Source of the DNA: Chitinophagaceae bacterium
GTDB lineage: Bacteria > Bacteroidota > Bacteroidia > Chitinophagales > Chitinophagaceae
Length of the DNA: 11,522 nt
Assembly: GCA_025963615.1 (NCBI GenBank)
Contig: JAOQAL010000058.1
Span: 1 to 11,522, forward strand
Reading direction: 5' to 3'
The notes beneath the pieces were generated by a model. It worked only from the letters and a program-made list of their open reading frames with translations. It was not told the origin of the DNA and did no database searches. The stretch's first letter is position 1; every line of letters begins with the position of its first letter. Below, one piece after another: positions 7,870 to 11,522 of the stretch. Both the position numbers and the translations under genes were made by a program.

Positions 7870-9741
7870 CTATTTCAACAATTCAACCACAAAACTTTCT
7901 TTCGGTTGTATTTCAAAATCATTTAATGATTTTATTGCCCCCGTAATTACATTCCTGGTTTTAGTAAAACCTTTTGTTCGCTGGCTGTAATAATTCCAGT
8001 CCGGTTTCCAGGTTTTACTTCCGGTATTGCTGATTACCATCACCGTTTGATTCGCATCATACCTGAAATAAACATATAGCCCTTCTTGCGGAACATACTG
8101 CATCAATTTACCCCTGGCAATAGCCGGCGATGTTTTACGGTAATTTGCTAACGCCGCGATATAATGGAAGGCTTCCTGCTCTTCGGTTGTTCTTCCTTCC
8201 GGGGTGAATTTATTTACCGGATCTTCTTTCCAACCACCGGGAAAATCTTTTCTTACTTCCGCATCAGTCGGATTTTTGAAATTCTTCATCAGTATTTCCG
8301 TGCCATAATATAATTGCGGGATTCCCCTTACCGTAAGCAGCCAGTTGATCGCCATTTTATATTTACTGAAGTCTTCGCCAATAACGGAGTATACCCGGTC
8401 GAGGTCATGATTATCAAGAAAAATACAATTGCGGGAAGGATCTTTATAAAGGATATCCTGTGCCAGGGTTGAATAGATCCGGTTGACTCCCGCGGACCAA
8501 CCAGGAGCTTGATTTAATCCATCCAGGAAGGCATTACACAAAGGGAAATCGGTTATACCCGGACAGTTATGTTTAAACGGAACGTTTAAATTGTTTTGTG
8601 AAAAGTAAGCCGCATTTAGAGCAGCAGGTACTAATGTCTCACCAAAAACGGTAAGCTTTGGAAATTCTTTCGCCAAGACTTCATTTATTTTATTCAAAAA
8701 TTCCCCATCACTATAAAAATAGGTGTCAATTCTCCACCCGTCAATTCCGAATTCTTCTGTGGCCCATATTGCATATTGAATTAAGAAGTTTGCAACATAA
8801 GGATTACGTTGATTGAGATCCGCGAGAAAAGGCGTGAACCAGCCATTGACTGATATGTTTCTGTCAATATCGGCCGCATAGGGATCCACGACGGGTTGTT
8901 CTTTATAGGAGGTATTGGTATACGAGGGCCATTGATTCACCCAGTCTTTCATGGGCATATCTTTTATGGACCAGTGATCCTGGCCCACATGATTGTATAC
9001 CGCGTCCTGGATAAACTTTAATCCTTTGGCATGTGCTGCATCTACTAATTGTTTATAGGCTTTATTCCCACCCAATCTTTTATCAATATGATACTGATCC
9101 GTAAAAGCATAACCATGATAGGTGCTACGGGACTCGCCTCCTTCCATCGTTCTGGCCATATCATTTTCCACAACCGGTGTAGGCCATATGGCCGTAACGC
9201 CGAGTTCTTTTAAGTAATCCAAGTGATCCTCAATTCCTTTCAGATCGCCTCCATGCCTGTCAAAAGGATTGTTACGGTCATGCTGTGTATCACGCAGCTC
9301 AGCAAAAAAATCATTAGCGGGATCGCCATTGGCAAATCGATCAGGCATTAATAGATAAATAAAATCAGCTTGCGTGACGCCTTGTATTCTTGTTCTGCCA
9401 TCCTCTTTGCTTTTAGCTTTCAGCACATATTCTGCGTCATGTTCGCCTTGATCACCTGTAAAGTGAATTTTTATTTTGCCTGGCTTTGTCATTGAACTGA
9501 TTATTAAATCCAGGAAAACATAATTTTTATTTTCCACTTTATTTACTTTGATCAGTTTGACACCCGGGTAAGAAATAGTCACTGTATTACGGGCAACCTG
9601 ATCGTCATGGACGATTAATTGCAAAGCCGTATTCTTCATACCCGTCCACCAATATGAAGGATAAAAAACCGGCTGAGCGGCTCCGACAGTATAAAAAGCA
9701 ATGAAGGAAAAGAGAGAAACAAAATAAGATGACTTTTTCAT
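7870..9741 (-). CDS. Periplasmic neopullulanase / cyclomaltodextrinase-like alpha-amylase (SusA-like, GH13)
   Basis: This enzyme is predicted to hydrolyse maltodextrins, cyclodextrins or pullulan-like alpha-glucans in the periplasm. The 623 residues start with a signal peptide (1-22, GAA before Q23). A cyclomaltodextrinase-type N-terminal beta domain follows (about 24-108, PSYWWTGMKNTALQL at 28-42), then a GH13 barrel (about 125-545) and a C-terminal beta domain (to 623). Catalytic motifs are complete: DAVYNH (246-251), GWRIDTYF with nucleophile D339, VFGETLV with acid/base E368, and FLDNHDLDR with D446. HGGDLKGI (163-170) fits the neopullulanase/SusA group. The frame is open to 9990, but the ATG at 9741 opens straight into the signal peptide and the 83 residues above it merely overlap the MFS gene in another frame. 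That ATG overlaps the transporter stop as ATGA, indicating translational coupling. Confidence 0.92.
   Translation of the reverse strand: MKKSSYFVSLFSFIAFYTVGAAQPVFYPSYWWTGMKNTALQLIVHDDQVARNTVTISYPGVKLIKVNKVENKNYVFLDLIISSMTKPGKIKIHFTGDQGEHDAEYVLKAKSKEDGRTRIQGVTQADFIYLLMPDRFANGDPANDFFAELRDTQHDRNNPFDRHGGDLKGIEDHLDYLKELGVTAIWPTPVVENDMARTMEGGESRSTYHGYAFTDQYHIDKRLGGNKAYKQLVDAAHAKGLKFIQDAVYNHVGQDHWSIKDMPMKDWVNQWPSYTNTSYKEQPVVDPYAADIDRNISVNGWFTPFLADLNQRNPYVANFLIQYAIWATEEFGIDGWRIDTYFYSDGEFLNKINEVLAKEFPKLTVFGETLVPAALNAAYFSQNNLNVPFKHNCPGITDFPLCNAFLDGLNQAPGWSAGVNRIYSTLAQDILYKDPSRNCIFLDNHDLDRVYSVIGEDFSKYKMAINWLLTVRGIPQLYYGTEILMKNFKNPTDAEVRKDFPGGWKEDPVNKFTPEGRTTEEQEAFHYIAALANYRKTSPAIARGKLMQYVPQEGLYVYFRYDANQTVMVISNTGSKTWKPDWNYYSQRTKGFTKTRNVITGAIKSLNDFEIQPKESFVVELLK
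7915..7933 (+). repeat. AT-rich perfect inverted repeat inside the 3' end of the amylase gene
   Basis: AAAATCAT (7915-7922) and ATGATTTT (7926-7933) are exact reverse complements around a 3-base loop, 69 bases after the GLPGLI stop and within the antisense of the amylase C-terminal codons. On the plus strand it could end the convergent beta-barrel/GLPGLI transcript, since the 23-bp gap between the two stops has no hairpin. The stem has only 2 G-C pairs out of 8, and the T-tail is part of the stem, so this is a weak candidate. Confidence 0.3.
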
Positions 9742-11267
9742 GCCTGTTGTTTTTCTTTTAAGGTAAAGACGGAAAGCATGGCTGCAATAAACATGGAACA
9801 ACCTCCCAGCACGATCGTGAATATGGCATTGCCGCCGAAAAGATGTTTGGTAAACATTCCCAATAAGGTAGCGGCGAGTATTTGTGGCAGTACAATGAAG
9901 AAATTGAAAATGCCCATGTATATGCCCATTTTTTTTTGAGGTAACGCTTTTGTAAGCATCGCATAAGGCATCGCCAGGATACTTGACCATGCAAATCCTA
10001 CGCCCGCCATACTGATGATGAGATAATTTTCATTATTAAAAAGATAAAAGGAGATCAATCCCAGGCCACCCGCAGCCAGGGCAATAGCATGGGCAGCGGC
10101 ACGGGAGAGAGTTTTAGCCAATAGCGGCAAAAGGAAGGCGAATAGCGCTGCAAAACCATTGTACCAGGCAAATAACACTCCTACCCAGTTGCCGATCCGG
10201 TTGTATTCGCCGGATGCAGCATCGGTAGTATGGTATAGATGTTGCGCCAGGGCCGGAGTAGAATTAATCCACATGGCAAATAAGGCAAACCAACTGAAGA
10301 ACTGTACCACGGCCAGTTTCTTCATGACAGGCGGTAAAAAATTAAGGTCATCCATGACTTCCACAAAGCCATTTTTTGATTCTCTTTTTACGAATAGCCC
10401 TGCCACCAGTTGAAATAAACCAAAGACAAAAATGCCGCCTGTTAAAACATACAGTTCTTTTTCCAATGGGTTTTTGGCGGATTCATTATAAATGAAAAGT
10501 AACACGGATAAAAAAACCCCGGCTGCTCCCCATCCGCCTCCTTTTTTAATAAAAGCAGCAGCAGGTGTTTTGATGTGAACATGAAGTAACGGTTCATCCT
10601 CAATCAAACCAAATGATTTCAATTCCGCAGGAGAATATTCCTGTGTTGTAAAAACGGTGTAAGTAACTGCAGCAAGAAATGTAACAGCACCAATATAAAA
10701 GGAGAATTTAACGGAATCAGGAATTATTCCCGGAGCAGCCTCCGTGGCGACCCCGAACCTTGTTAATGCATACGGTAAGATAGAAGAAATAACAGCGCCA
10801 ACCCCTATAAAAAAACTCTGCATGGCAAAGCCCGTTGTACGTTGCTCATCCGGCAACATATCACCAACAAAAGCCCTGAAAGGTTCCATCGAAATATTAA
10901 TAGAGGCATCGAGCAGCCATAACAGTACCGCCGCCATCCAAAGGGCATAAACATTAGGGAATACAAATAAAGCCAGTGAGGCAAGTACCGCACCGGCCAT
11001 AAAATAAGGCCGTCTTCTCCCCCATTTTCCCATCCATGTTTTATCACTGAAGTGGCCAATGACCGGTTGCACGATTAAACCGGTGAGCGGCGCTGCTATC
11101 CATAAAATCGGGATGTCTTCAATTTTGGCCCCTAAGGTCTGAAATATGCGGCTTGTATTTGCATTCTGCAATCCAAAGGCAAACTGTATTCCAAAGAAAC
11201 CAACACTCATATTAATGATGTGGCGGATAGTAAGAGGCGGTTTGGTAATAAGAGTGGAAGCAAGCAT
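9738..11267 (-). CDS. MFS sugar transporter, maltose/maltooligosaccharide (MalY/MalT, SLC45-like) type
   Basis: This inner-membrane carrier of 509 residues is predicted to import maltose or short maltooligosaccharides by proton symport. The family marks are the cytoplasmic loop GHFSDKTWMGKWGRRRPYF (71-89), which is the MFS D-x-x-x-G-R-R-R pattern, and the SLC45/MalT-like PFRAFVGDMLP (129-139) after the fourth helix. Hydrophobic segments appear near 17-34, 52-72, 88-105, 107-125, 147-168, 187-207, 244-260, 271-293, 317-336, 360-383, 391-410, 414-435, 447-470 and 481-502. That is 14 rather than 12, the extra pair (244-293) lying in the central loop. It is the first gene of an operon with the periplasmic amylase, overlapping it by 4 bp, which supports an alpha-glucan substrate. 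Upstream, TAGATTTT (11327-11320 on the minus strand) is a weak -7-like box. Substrate is inferred from family and context. Confidence 0.87.
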   Translation of the reverse strand: MLASTLITKPPLTIRHIINMSVGFFGIQFAFGLQNANTSRIFQTLGAKIEDIPILWIAAPLTGLIVQPVIGHFSDKTWMGKWGRRRPYFMAGAVLASLALFVFPNVYALWMAAVLLWLLDASINISMEPFRAFVGDMLPDEQRTTGFAMQSFFIGVGAVISSILPYALTRFGVATEAAPGIIPDSVKFSFYIGAVTFLAAVTYTVFTTQEYSPAELKSFGLIEDEPLLHVHIKTPAAAFIKKGGGWGAAGVFLSVLLFIYNESAKNPLEKELYVLTGGIFVFGLFQLVAGLFVKRESKNGFVEVMDDLNFLPPVMKKLAVVQFFSWFALFAMWINSTPALAQHLYHTTDAASGEYNRIGNWVGVLFAWYNGFAALFAFLLPLLAKTLSRAAAHAIALAAGGLGLISFYLFNNENYLIISMAGVGFAWSSILAMPYAMLTKALPQKKMGIYMGIFNFFIVLPQILAATLLGMFTKHLFGGNAIFTIVLGGCSMFIAAMLSVFTLKEKQQA

Positions 11268-11382
11268 GGCAATCGTTAATTTAGCGGCGTAATGTTAAGG
11301 GAAGATAGGAAGAATATGTAAAATCTACAGGACCTGTGATTTTCCGTTGAATGATTACCGGTATGGAGGAAACAGGTTGCTG

Positions 11383-11402
11383 TGAACAAATAATGAACAA
11401 AT
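11383..11402. repeat. Tandem 9-bp direct repeat upstream of the transporter/amylase operon
   Basis: TGAACAAAT occurs at 11383-11391 and again at 11394-11402, 11 bp from start to start, which is about one helical turn. It lies 116 bp upstream of the transporter start (on the minus strand the unit reads ATTTGTTCA). Two in-phase half-sites of this kind suit a regulator that binds as a head-to-tail dimer or activator pair. TGAACAA also appears at 4275-4281 in the leader of the beta-barrel gene. Confidence 0.4.
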
Positions 11403-11411
11403 TTTAAGAAG

Positions 11412-11445
11412 CCGGACGCCTTATGAAAGGCCGGGTGCTATTTTT
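11412..11445 (+). other. Bulged hairpin followed by T-run, terminator- or attenuator-like
   Basis: CCGG (11412-11415) pairs with CCGG (11431-11434) and CCTT (11419-11422) with AAGG (11427-11430). This gives an 8-bp stem with a 3-base bulge and an ATGA loop, then GTGCTATTTTTAC. On the plus strand it resembles an intrinsic terminator, although no plus-strand gene precedes it nearby. On the minus strand it is followed by CTTCTTAAAATTTG and could end a gene beyond the window edge. The right arm can alternatively pair with ACCCGG at 11461-11466. Confidence 0.35.
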
Positions 11446-11522
11446 ACACTTTGCAGTTCGACCCGGAAAATAAAGTATAAAACGCTTTGCGCAGGGTAAG
11501 TTGGGAAGAGACTATCGGCTGA

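Noticed and set aside
9742..9990. Upstream extension of the amylase frame by 83 residues
   Set aside because: The stretch overlaps the transporter gene in another frame, has no protein-family character, and would bury the clear signal peptide that starts at the ATG at 9741.
10159..10413. Plus-strand frame antisense to the transporter
   Set aside because: It mirrors membrane-helix codons of the transporter and has no independent support.
11268..11522. A further gene in the terminal 255 bp
   Set aside because: No frame on either strand is long enough or shows family features; only the 18-codon frame at 11351-11407 is notable and it lacks a ribosome-binding site.
1..11522. tRNA or other RNA genes, CRISPR arrays, insertion sequences, attachment sites
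   Set aside because: Both strands were scanned for cloverleaf-like regions, spaced repeats, terminal inverted repeats and transposase or integrase motifs; none was seen.

Overview
The window looks like chromosomal DNA from a Bacteroidota bacterium, most likely of the Chitinophagaceae type. The reasons are a GLPGLI-family protein behind an outer-membrane beta-barrel protein with a carboxypeptidase-regulatory-like N-terminal domain, a SusA-like periplasmic amylase, starts that lack Shine-Dalgarno sequences and have A-rich or featureless leaders, and a moderate G+C content. The placement below phylum is an inference. No tRNA, rRNA, insertion sequence, CRISPR array or phage gene is visible.

Layout. 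Positions 1-774 (+) carry the C-terminal 257 residues of arginyl-tRNA synthetase, cut by the window edge. It converges on a secreted TPR-repeat protein (916-1941, -), and a 10-bp perfect hairpin at 824-848 between them looks like a terminator. Next is glycogen branching enzyme glgB (2152-4101, -). A 236-bp divergent regulatory region (4102-4337) separates it from a two-gene unit on the + strand: an outer-membrane beta-barrel protein (4338-7100) and, 5 bp later, a GLPGLI-family envelope protein (7106-7846). This unit converges on a two-gene operon on the - strand: a maltose/maltooligosaccharide-type MFS transporter (start 11267) and a periplasmic neopullulanase/cyclomaltodextrinase-like GH13 enzyme (7870-9741), joined by a 4-bp ATGA overlap. 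The last 255 bp (11268-11522) contain no convincing gene but hold a tandem repeat and competing inverted repeats.

How the genes may work together. The amylase has a signal peptide and an intact GH13 catalytic triad, so it should cut maltodextrin-like glucans in the periplasm. The MFS carrier would bring the short products through the inner membrane, and GlgB would act later, branching alpha-1,4-glucan during cytoplasmic glycogen synthesis. No SusC/SusD pair is present in the window. The beta-barrel/GLPGLI pair lies inside this alpha-glucan neighbourhood. The pairing recurs in Bacteroidota but, as far as I know, has no settled biochemical function, so it is the most open question here. All four exported proteins have glutamine immediately after the predicted signal-peptidase site. 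The evidence is from reading the sequence only; no searches were run.
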